A stretch of 64,000 nucleotides of DNA from Progne subis subis (lineage: Eukaryota > Chordata > Aves > Passeriformes > Hirundinidae): the NCBI GenBank assembly GCA_022316685.1, contig JAKJHU010000026.1:2473501-2537500 (forward strand). Reading direction: 5' to 3'. The notes under the pieces are model-generated. The model saw nothing but the letters and a program-made list of their open reading frames with translations. It was not told the origin of the DNA and ran no database searches. Position numbers and translations under genes: made by a program. Numbering within the stretch: position 1 is the first letter of the stretch; the number at the start of each line of letters is the position of its first letter. Of this stretch, positions 50,101-59,400 are shown in pieces.

Positions 50101-52246
50101 CTCTACTTTTTAAAGGTCCTTTGGCACAGACATTCTGTATCCAACTGTATCTGAGGTCAAAAGATTGTTGTGGAAGGAAATATAATTGTGGTGTGCTACC
50201 ACTATCTATGAAATTGTAAAACCTTGAAAAATAGAGGAGACACAACAAGTGAAATTAAGCTCACTGTACCTGGGTTTTGCTGGAAAACAAATAAAGGCTT
50301 AATTAGGGATTACAAATTGGGATACACACATGGCTTCAATATAAATCTCCAATCTGACTGATTTACGAAAGCCCTTTCAAAGTGTTTGGCTGTAACTGCA
50401 CATAAACAATAATCAGGGCAATATTTATGGAGTAATCAAGAAGGCTATACATTTGTCAGATAACACACTAATGTCCACAGCCTGCCCTAAATACCTAAAA
50501 ACCTGATAACTCTGCTATGAAGGCAGAGATTAGATTGCTCAGCTGTGACTCTGTGGAAGTTAATCCTTTTATTGCTGTTCCCGTAAAATTTCAGACAATA
50601 AGGCAGTGTTTCAGTAACATCACATTACCATTTTGCAGGGTTGTGTGATAATGTCTCAACAGTATTTGCAAATTCTTACTTTTTTGAAAGCTGAAGTCAG
50701 AAATATCTCTGCTGACCATAATATCTCAGTTTTGCCCAAGACGTGGACATTTGGCTGTTGGGCTCTGCCTGGGGCTTGTATCTGTGGTAGCAGATAATCT
50801 ACTGAGAGGCAGCTAGTATGTAATATTACTTTATATTCACCTTGCTATGAGCAACCCTATGAATTTTAACTGTTTTGTATTCACAGTTTTAGCAAGTGTG
50901 TGAAAAATATACAGCCTATAATTATATCTACCTTTGCAAAATGAAAAATTAGAATGATTCATCTCCCTTGGAGAAGTTCTTAAATTAAACACTTGTTTGA
51001 CAGTTCTTTGAAAAAAGTCACCTTCTCCTATTTTCAAATAATAGGAAACACAGAAATATTTTTTCTTAACCTTTCATTAATCATGAATTAAATATTTCCT
51101 TTAATACTAGAAATGTAATTTTTTTCTCCATTCATAGAGGTTTTTGTTTTCATTAATGTCCTGATATATCTGTGTCTCCTTCTGTTTTCATAGACAAACT
51201 TTGATTGGAAGTACTGGGAAAGATTTTGTATATTCTTAGTTAAGACTCCCACATAAGGGCTATATAAGTACTGGTATGGTTACACACGTGGTCAGCTTCT
51301 TTTAAATAACTGAGCACTGTACCTGATTGCTTGTCAGGCTTGAAAACTGGGAGCAGAGGCTGCAGATATGCCCCTCTCTTCTCCCTTTTTTGATTGCAGC
51401 ATGTCACGTGCCACACGTAAGCTCGTGGTCAGAGGTATCTGTATTTGGTTCTTTGGTCTTACGGAGTGGCCGCAATCTTGCTGTGCTTCAGGCTCTGTGC
51501 CTCCCGTCCTGCTGAGTTGGGAATGCAGGGCTTTGGGAGGGCAGTCCCCGTGGAAGCTGCAAAGCTGGGTGGGGCTCTGTGCGTGGGAGCTGTTCCTGCT
51601 TCTGGGGCAGCCGGATGTGGGTGCCCACATCCCTCTGGGTGAGGGAAGCACATGCTCCTGGCCCTGGTGCCATCAGCCCTCTACAGAGGCTGCATATCCA
51701 AGGGAAACTGGCCGTGAAGGTAGCAGGCTCTGAGGTGTAGGGAGGAGATGCAGTCTTCTGCATTAGCCTTCTCACTGATTCTAGGCTTCCTTTGATTTCT
51801 CCAAACCTTAATGAAATGCTGGTTCAGAGCCTTCGCAGAAGTGATGGTGGACTTTGTGTTAACCAGGGGTGGATGCCATGACTGACAGTCAAATTCAGTT
51901 CATTCCCAACGTAAATATAAATATGTCTTTTTCTCTACTTCCACCCTTTCTCAGGCCACAAAAGATTGTGGTTGTATGTTAGTCCTCCATCATCTTGCTA
52001 CTTCTTGCTACTCTGTCCCCTTCCTCCCTGCTGAGCTGTAACCAGGGTTAGAGGTGTTCAGAGGACTGTTTGTAAGGGGATGTGGCAGAAGGGTGTTTGC
52101 TGCCTGAAATTCTGCAGGGCTGAGCAGGACGTAAGCCCAGTGGCAGTGGTGCTCTGCAGCATTGGTACATTCAGCTGACAACATCTTACCAAACCTCGCA
52201 TGGTCTCCTTTTCAGGAGCCAGAATCAGTTTTTCCTTTGCACTCTG
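47169..52246. other. 3' end of intron 1, no recognised repeat family
   Basis: This stretch leads to the exon 2 acceptor. It contains a small perfect inverted repeat (48885-48909) and a relatively GC-rich patch (about 51330-51740) with no gene that I can support. Confidence 0.45.
48885..48909. repeat. Small perfect inverted repeat, 11-bp arms
   Basis: TGCTGTATCAT and its exact reverse complement ATGATACAGCA are separated by TTT. It would form a short hairpin; function is unknown. Confidence 0.8.
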
Positions 52247-52309
52247 TTGATTCTCTCAGAGATGAATACCGGGCTTTGGGTAATCAGCCCTTTCTCTTTT
52301 CTGTTACAG

Positions 52310-52318
52310 AGCTCCGAC
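52310..52318 (+). other. BASP1: BASP1 exon 2 start: acceptor and 9-base 5' UTR remainder
   Basis: The acceptor TTCTGTTACAG ends at 52309, so exon 2 begins AGCTCCGAC directly before ATG. The start context has G at -3 and G at +4, a favourable Kozak setting. Only nine untranslated bases lie between the splice junction and the start codon. Confidence 0.85.
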
Positions 52319-53050
52319 ATGGGAGGCAAACTGAGCAAGAAGAAGAAGGGATACAGTGTCAATGATGAAAAAGCTAAAGACAAAGACAAGAAGGCTGAAG
52401 GAGCAGCAACTGAGGAAGAAGAGACTCCAAAGGAGGCTGAGGATGCCCAGAAAACCACAGAGACCACAGAAGTGAAGGAGAACAACAAGGAGGAGAAGGG
52501 AGAAAAGGATACTCAGGTCACTGCCAATAAGACGGAAGAAAAAGAAGGGGAGAAGGAGAAAACAGTGACCCAGGAAGAAACCCAGAAAACAGAACCTGAG
52601 AAGTCAGAGGCTGTTGTCGATGCAAAAGTAGAGCCACAGAAGAACACCGAACAGGCACCCAAGCAAGAGGAGCCGACTGCTGCCTCTGCTCCTGCTGCCA
52701 GTAGCGAAGCACCCAAACCCTCTGAGCCTAGCACCGATGCAAAAGTTTCCCAGCCTTCAGAAGCCACGGCTCCCAGTAAAGCAGATGACAAGAGCAAAGA
52801 GGAAGGGGAAGCCAAAAAGACTGAGGCTCCCGCTACGCCTGCAGCCCAAGAAACTAAAAGTGAAGTGGCCCCAGCTTCAGACTCAAAACCTAGCAGCAAC
52901 GAGGCTGCGCCTTCTTCCAAGGAGCCCGCGGCAACAGCAGCGCCTAGTTCGACTGCTAAGGCCTCGGACCCTGCAGCCCCTCCAGAGGAAGCGAAACCTT
53001 CTGAAGTTCCAGCGACTAATTCGGATCAAACCATAGCGGTGCAAGATTAA
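52319..53050 (+). CDS. BASP1: Brain acid soluble protein 1 (BASP1 / CAP-23 / NAP-22)
   Basis: The 243-residue product begins MGGKLSKKKKGYSVND, the hallmark of BASP1. Gly2 is the N-myristoylation site. The lysine cluster at residues 4-10 with Ser6 is the basic effector segment known to bind calmodulin and acidic phospholipids and to be phosphorylated by PKC. Residues about 15-110 are K/E/T-rich and residues about 110-235 are A/P/S/E-rich with PEST character; the protein is expected to be unfolded. It ends TIAVQD. I see no Arg, His, Cys, Trp or Phe, and only one Tyr. BASP1 sits on the inner plasma membrane of growth cones and synapses, where it acts on PI(4,5)P2 and actin; in the nucleus it is a WT1 co-repressor. 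The frame stays open 24 codons further upstream to an ATG at 52247, but that stretch is intron and contains the splice acceptor, so 52319 is the start. The whole frame is in one exon. Confidence 0.97.
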   Translation: MGGKLSKKKKGYSVNDEKAKDKDKKAEGAATEEEETPKEAEDAQKTTETTEVKENNKEEKGEKDTQVTANKTEEKEGEKEKTVTQEETQKTEPEKSEAVVDAKVEPQKNTEQAPKQEEPTAASAPAASSEAPKPSEPSTDAKVSQPSEATAPSKADDKSKEEGEAKKTEAPATPAAQETKSEVAPASDSKPSSNEAAPSSKEPAATAAPSSTAKASDPAAPPEEAKPSEVPATNSDQTIAVQD

Positions 53051-53220
53051 ATTGGACAGCCTGTTGAAACAACCACTTAAAACAACCTGTGTCTTTTTTT
53101 TATTTTTTCAGCTATACTAACTCGTTTCAGATCTGAAATAGCAAATATGTATTGCCCAGAAAAGAAGGAGTAAAAAAAAAAAAAAAAGGAGAAAAAATGA
53201 AAAGGATGTCCCATCAAGTT

Positions 53221-53238
53221 GGGAGGGAGGGAGGGGGG
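53221..53238 (+). promoter_or_regulatory. BASP1: G-quadruplex motif in the BASP1 3' UTR
   Basis: GGGAGGGAGGGAGGGGGG has four G-tracts with single-A loops, the type that forms very stable parallel quadruplexes in RNA. It is about 170 bases after the stop codon. G-quadruplexes in 3' UTRs of some neuronal mRNAs have been linked to neurite targeting; a similar role here is inferred only. Confidence 0.75.
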
Positions 53239-53311
53239 AGAATCCAAATAGTATTTTTGTGGGGAAATATCTAATATACTTTCTGCCAACTTGACACAAG
53301 TCCTGGATTAA

Positions 53312-53329
53312 AATAAATGAATAAATAAA
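53312..53329 (+). terminator. BASP1: Cluster of three AATAAA signals, candidate proximal poly(A) site
   Basis: AATAAA occurs at 53312-53317, 53320-53325 and 53324-53329. T-rich sequence (CATCTTTTGTATCTG, from about 53350) lies 20-35 bases downstream, as expected of a downstream element. Use would give a 3' UTR of about 0.3 kb. An ATTAAA at 53484-53489 is a further possible signal. Confidence 0.5.
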
Positions 53330-53509
53330 TGGATGTCTGAAAGTACAGCACATCTTTTGTATCTGAACTGCTGTAAATGCACTCCACCAGTGTATCAAAA
53401 TCTTCTTTTTGTTCTGTAATGGGGTTTGGGACTGATGCGTTTGATTCTGCCCACTAGGTTTGTGCCAAGGCAATCAGATCTTTATTAAAGCAGTATTTTC
53501 TGTGGGTGG

Positions 53510-53554
53510 TTTTTTTTTTTTTTTTTTTGTTTTTTTTGTTTTTTTTTTTTTTTT
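53510..53554 (+). promoter_or_regulatory. BASP1: U-rich tract in the BASP1 3' UTR
   Basis: About 45 bases are T except for two isolated G. In the mRNA this is a U-rich element of the kind bound by ELAV/Hu proteins, which stabilise neuronal mRNAs. The tract is also a likely place for length error in the sequence. Confidence 0.7.
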
Positions 53555-53944
53555 AATTTACAGCCTTTCTTATTTTGATATTTTTTTAATGCAGTGGATG
53601 AATGCCAACTTTCAGACAAAACCCACTTAGCTGTCCACATATTTCTCAATGCCAATCCTCCAATTCTTCCTCTCCAAATATTTTTTGGGAGTAAAAAGCA
53701 TTCTCATCCTACTTAGCCTACCTAGATTTCTCATGACGAGTTAATGCATGTCCGTGGTTGGGTGCACCTGTAGTTCTGTTTATTGGTCAGTGGAAATGAA
53801 AAAGTCTGCGTTCATTGCAGTTCCAGTTTCTCTTCCATTCTGTGTCACAGACACCAACACACACTCATTGGAAAACAAATGAAAAAACAAAATGTACAAT
53901 GGATGCATTGAAATTATATGTAATTGTATAAATGGTGCAACAGT

Positions 53945-53950
53945 AATAAA
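53945..53950 (+). terminator. BASP1: Distal poly(A) signal AATAAA of BASP1
   Basis: A canonical AATAAA lies about 900 bases after the stop codon. Its position and the preceding sequence fit the usual end of BASP1 mRNA. Cleavage is expected 10-30 bases downstream. Confidence 0.8.
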
Positions 53951-53975
53951 AGTTAAATAATTTAAAAAATATATA

Positions 53976-55989
53976 AGTGTAAAGACTGATTAAATCTTCA
54001 CTTTCACCCCTTGAGAACTAGGCAAAGGAGGTTCTTACACTTAGAAAAGTATTACATCTGGGGCTGTTCACTTTCCTATAAATAGTCACTCTCCAACAGC
54101 CACAAATGTTCTTAAGCGAGGTTGGAAGAAGCGGCCAAGCGCATCTCATGTATGTTTTATCCCAGTCAAAGTAGAAATGGCTTTTGCCTGCCTTAACACG
54201 TGGAAAAAATGCTCTCTTGCTATTTTGAAGAACCACAGGCATGTTGAGTTTTAATTGGGACTAAGATAGTGGATTTGATAAATTGATCTTTTAAAATGAG
54301 ACAATTAAATGTAATCCTAGTCCTATTAAAGTATTTCTAGTGCTGATACACTTTGTTCTTTTCCCCATTACTATTGTATAGGAGATGAACCACCGCTGGC
54401 ACAAAAGGCCAGTCCTGTGGATTTCAAATATGCATAACCTTGTGTTGCTGAGTAGACTTTAACCCAGCATAAACATTTTTCACTACTTTTGCCTATTTGT
54501 TTTATTTTTATTCAACAGAACAGCTGAGTAATTGTACTTTCTGCTGAGTGGTGGCATTGTTGAATACGGACAATGCTTTCAGTGGAGAGCCCAGGATTCA
54601 CAAACCCAGTTAAAGCAGCATATTTGGCCTGCCTATTAGTAAACTTTTAGGCAGAGTAGAAGTTCTGAAAGAAGTGGGCAGCGGTAAATAGAAACACAGC
54701 TGGTACACATACCAAAGGGATGAGCAGGCTTGTATTTAGTAAATAAGGAAAATGGTGTTTTAAAATGATATATATTATTTCAAATACTTTCTCTCCATGC
54801 AGTGAGGATGATTCACTCTACAGACTTGCATAGTACTAATCCTAATTTTTTTCAGAAATACAAGCAAACTTCCTATACCATGTTGGCAATACTGTTATGC
54901 AGCTGTGCACCTGGGAGAAACTTACTGGAAAAGGCAGGGATATTTTACTTGGGTTTAGATCAGGTCATTCATCTCCATGAACCTTGCAACACCATGAAGC
55001 TTTTGCACCCTTAATGTGAAGCTGAATGCAGTCTTACTTTAATTCTTTGATGTAATTAAAAATACCCTTGTGCTTCAGAGCTGTGTCCAAACCCAGCAGC
55101 CTCTGCAGCTGTGGACAGCAAAGTTTTAACACACGTGCTGAAGTTCTCACAACCTTCTTGCTGATGGCAGTTTCACCCCAGTGGTGTCACTACTGCAAAG
55201 AAATGCTGTGCCCCACATGGCTGGGAATCAAATCTTGTGTTTGGGAAACTGAGAGCGCAGCCAAAGATCAGTGCACTTAAAAGTCTTCAGTACTCTCAAA
55301 AAATAAAAAAGGAATGTTGCCATATGATGTTTTAAAGACTTTTATAAATAGAGACCTGCAAAATAGTTTTTTCATAGTTCCTAAATTTCTTAGTGTATAA
55401 CTGATGGTTAAAGGCATTCTAGCCAAGGCCGCTGCTCCAAAATGCAGCTATTCTATACCCACATACACAAGAGAAGAAATAATCTCCCTTCAAAGAGCTT
55501 ATGAACTACACCTACATGATTGATAGAAATGTGATGCATGTTGCTTGCCTAAAGAGCCATGAGAAGATGTAAGAGCCTAGAGGCTTGCATTTCCTCAGTC
55601 CAGTGTCTCATCTCCAAGGTACTCTTTTTTTTCTGCATTATAATCACTCTTTAATGACAGTGAAAGTATGCTGAGGGTACAGAGCTAACAGGCATGTTAA
55701 TGCTCTGGGCGTAAGCACATTGCAGATAACCTCGAAGGACCCAACCCTTCTGTGAAAGTGTGCCAAAGGAATAGAGAAATCCAACCCTGGGAAAGAACCT
55801 TTGCTATTGTTTAGAGCCCGTACAGAGACATGTTTGCAAGGTCTCCCTTGTTTTGCCCTGGAAACGGTCAAGAATCTGTTGCTTTCCCTTCAACAACTGG
55901 AAGGTCAGTGCCATTGACTTTGCTCATATTTTGCTTGCACTTGCACAGCAAAGAGAAGCTCAGATGCCTTTAAATGTACAGCAACTTTA
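53976..55989. other. Downstream intergenic sequence, no recognised element
   Basis: This is sequence beyond the BASP1 poly(A) signal. I see no second gene, RNA gene or transposon. Short open frames on both strands are at chance level. Confidence 0.5.
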
Positions 55990-56205
55990 CCTCTTTTCTC
56001 TTCTTTTCTTTTCTTTTCTTTTCTTTTCTTTTCTTTTCTTTTCTTTTCTTTTCTTTTCTTTTCTTTTCTTTTTCTTTTCTTTCTTTTCTTTTCTTTTCTT
56101 TTCTTTTCTTTTCTTTTCTTTTCTTTTCTTTTCTTTTCTTTTCTTTTCTTTTCTTTTCTTTTCTTTTCTTTTTTCTTTTCTTTCTTTTTTCTTTTTTTTC
56201 TTTTT
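55990..56205. repeat. (TTTTC)n pentanucleotide array, slightly interrupted
   Basis: Tandem TTTTC units run from 56001 with a clear break at 56071-56085 and a degenerate stretch from about 56171. A short related lead-in lies at 55990-56000. The array directly adjoins the CTCCT array. Open frames across it encode only Phe/Ser/Leu repeats and are not genes. Confidence 0.97.
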
Positions 56206-56425
56206 CTCCTCTCCTCTCCTCTCCTCTCCTCTCCTCTCCTCTCCTCTCCTCTCCTCTCCTCTCCTCTCCTCTCCTCTCCTCTCCTCTCCTCTCCTCTCCT
56301 CTCCTCTCCTCTCCTCTCCTCTCCTCTCCTCTCCTCTCCTCTCCTCTCCTCTCCTCTCCTCTCCTCTCCTCTCCTCTCCTCTCCTCTCCTCTCCTCTCCT
56401 CTCCTCTCCTCTCCTCTCCTCTCCT
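56206..56425. repeat. (CTCCT)n pentanucleotide array, 44 perfect units
   Basis: Two hundred and twenty bases are exactly 44 uninterrupted CTCCT units, followed by degenerate pyrimidine sequence to 56469. Such purity points to recent expansion. Together with the TTTTC array it makes a 480-base pure pyrimidine strand. Confidence 0.97.
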
Positions 56426-56469
56426 TTCTCTCTTTTTTCCTCCTTTTTCCTCTTTTTTCCTCTTTTCCT

Positions 56470-59400
56470 GTGATTGAACTGTTCCTGCTACTATTTTTAT
56501 AGTTTTTAGGGGATGGGAAAAAAAAAACCCCTAAAGTTATGTTAAATTATTCACAATGAAATGGCTTCCTAGAAGCAATTCCTACCACTTGCCCTGTAGT
56601 TGGTTCCATACCCTGGACAGCAAGGTAATGTCTGTGTCTGTACAGGATGGACACCTCCTTGAAGAAACAGTACAATAAATCATTACAGGATGTGTCAGTG
56701 TCCTCTGTGATAGCATTTCCCAGACACATGTCTGCGTGGCTGCCAGTATCTAAACTGTCAGTGGCTTCTGAATTTCTGCTGGTGCTTCCTTTGTCCTACC
56801 ACTGAACTAGGAGGTCTGTCTGGTCTCTGTCTCACCTGACCATTGCCTTTTCCAGATCACCATGAACTCCAGCTTCGTGCAAGTGTACTGAATCAGTGGG
56901 TGCATCAAGTCCTCAGTCTTCCTTCAGGAGCTTCTTATCACTTCATCACATTTCTGTGAATTTAATCCTTATTTAACCAAATAGGGGAGTGTCTCAAAGA
57001 AATGCCTTAGATTTGTTGTCACTGCAAGAAAGCATTTTCTTACAATACATTTCTTTAGTATATCTTCTGCTATGCTTTCATTATTGTCTTGTTGCATGCA
57101 ATTTATAGTATTTAAGGTTCTTTTCAAAGATTTTTGAGATGCTAATCAGTTGGTTTGCTGTTTTTACTCAACCATACATATTATCTTTCTGTTTGAAACT
57201 CTTGACATTTATCTTGACTACAATTTGGTTGACTTTCTGCCTTTCATTTCATTATGTAGATATATAAAATTTTTACATCCTGTTTTACATTTAACCACCC
57301 TACCATATTTCATGCAGCATGAAAGTATATCAGCTGTTAAGTGGTCAGATTTAGAAACCATGGCACTCCAGCCATGAGAAAAACATTGCCAGCAAAAGGA
57401 AGAGCAATGTGCCTGTAGTTTGCTTCACTGCTATGAAAGTGTCTCCAGACTGGCAGAGCTTTGCTTGCTGCATTTATCGTGGTAGAGTCAAGATCTGGCT
57501 ATAGAGTTAGGTAAACAGAAGGGTTTTTTTGCTTTTTTTGTGGTTGTTGGGGAAGAGAAGAAAGGAGTGTGGTTGTTTTGAAACATGGTCACAGGAGTTG
57601 GGACACAGAACACATGACACAATCCTTTGGTTTCCAGGAGACAGCACGCTTGTATGTTAGCTTGCCACCACAGGGCTACTAAGTCTTTTAAACTTACCAA
57701 AATTCTTGTCTCTCTTAGCATATTTTCTTGTCTAGGCAATAAATATTAATTCCAGATCATACCCTTTTGGCTGTTTAAATGTATTTTCTCTATCTTTATC
57801 TTATCTTCCTTCCACAATTTAGATCTGACATCTCTTTGAGCCTCCTATAGCATCAGGAGGCTAACTTCATTTCTTGATGTCTTGGCTGGGTGAAGATGAC
57901 TTTTTTGAGAGAGTTCAGTCAAGAGAGATACAGATTTGATGGAGTTACAAGTTTTTTCACTTATTAAGCAAAAATTTAAAGGCTTTTCAGGATATTCCTG
58001 CTGAGGTTAGAGTGAAATCTTCCTACAAGTCCTGTCAGTCTGTTTTTTGTAATGTCATCAGGTTGCTGCAAAATGCATAGCTTGCTAAACATCATTGCTG
58101 GTTCAGCTGGCCAGTAATTTTACATTAACACTTGGTAAAGTTTGACATTTGGTCTCTCCTGAGAATCAGACAAATTGCACTGTGCTCAGTTCAAGGACAG
58201 AAACAGAGCTGTTCACATTAGGAGACAGAAAATTAATAGAACAAATATTTTTAACTTTATTCAGTCCCATCCTGTTCAGAAGCAAGGTTTGCCCCTGGTT
58301 GGTCTTTTCACTTTGAGAACAGGGCAAATCTCATAGCAGCAATACTGTAAGTTTCCTAGCCCCAAAATGGTCTTTAAAACCTTACAGTTAGTACTTGAAG
58401 CCTTAAACTTGAATAGCAGATGTTTTAATCACAGGCTACACACATACACCTCTGAGAAGCAGCTCTACTAGAGGTACCAGTGTGGCAGGAGGACAGCTGC
58501 TGGTCTTTTGTTCTATCTATTCCTGTGGCTCTCATTTAACACCCATTTTCCTCATCCTTGTTTTATTGGCTTTCTACCAGTTTATTGTGTCTTAATGAGA
58601 ATAGTGTTCAGTAATGACAGACCCTACTGATGCTCCACAAATCACATTTTTCTGAATTTGAATTTTTTTATAGGGTTCTGGTGTTACTTGCAGGATTCTG
58701 GACTGAGGCGGCAAAAACTTCTATGTTTACCAAGTAGAATACTAATTGATCTGGAGGAAAGGAGAAGCTGAAAAAATAATTATGTTATTGGAATTTGGTG
58801 CATGCCTGAAAGAGCAAAGCCTTTATTCTGCAACAGTCCAGGATTCTGCAATGGTTCACTGTAAGCTAAAAGACCCTATGGAGTTTTCAAAAGATATCAC
58901 GTGTCAGTATGCTGAATACATTGTTGGTTTAAGCTCTGCTTCTCTGTCCAATTATCTGAACTTTGTCATCTGCACTTCATTTTTTTTTTTTTAAATTTTT
59001 AATAAAAGACAGCTTTCCTAAGCTAGTATTTTTTTTTTTTTAAAGGCAAACAACAGTATCTCATAATGACTACATTACAAAAGAAAATTTCAATCCCATT
59101 AAAACTTGAGTAACATTTCCAAATAAAAGAAGCTCTAAAACTACCTAGAAATATTTCCCACCATTTTATCTAGAATAAATTTTGAATAGTTTTCTGATAG
59201 CTAGTTTTTCAAGGACATATTCATAAAATCATATTTTTATTATATAACTGTTGATGGATGGAAAATGGATGATCTAATGATATCTGGCCACACATTGTGA
59301 GCCAAGTAAAGAAAACCTGGAACATGGGAGGACAGATAATCAGCTGAAAAAATTATTGATTTAGATCCACTGAACTGTATGAAAATAATTTTATTTCAGT

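Larger units (their letters stand above)
3237..52309 (+). other. BASP1: BASP1 intron 1, about 49 kb
   Basis: The intron runs from the donor GTAAGA at 3237 to the acceptor ending TTACAG at 52309, preceded by a pyrimidine-rich run (TTTCTCTTTTCTG). Its length of 49,073 bases is in line with the long single intron known for BASP1 in other vertebrates. I found no supported protein-coding gene or RNA gene inside it on either strand. The many reading frames of 60-130 codons are at chance level for this length. Distinct elements inside are listed separately. Confidence 0.85.
53051..53975 (+). other. BASP1: BASP1 3' UTR
   Basis: The 3' UTR follows the TAA at 53048-53050. The distal AATAAA at 53945 and the sequence just before it (TGTATAAATGGTGCAACAGT) resemble the conserved end of vertebrate BASP1 mRNAs as I remember it, giving a UTR of about 0.9 kb. 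It includes a G-quadruplex motif, a cluster of proximal AATAAA signals and a U-rich tract, each listed separately. The cleavage point is estimated. Confidence 0.8.

Noticed and set aside
52513..52920. 135-codon reverse-strand frame opposite the BASP1 CDS
   Set aside because: It mirrors the Ala/Ser/Glu/Lys-biased codons of BASP1 and has no independent evidence.
53091..53137. Acceptor-like pyrimidine tract ending TTTTTCAG (53110) and a TACTAAC branch-like motif after the BASP1 stop
   Set aside because: No donor lies upstream in the exon, the order of branch motif and AG is wrong or too tight for the adjacent AGs, and BASP1 3' UTRs are not known to be spliced.
55853..56477. 206- and 167-codon frames of Phe/Ser/Leu repeats
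   Set aside because: They are translations of the TTTTC and CTCCT arrays, which have no stop codon in any frame. They are not genes.
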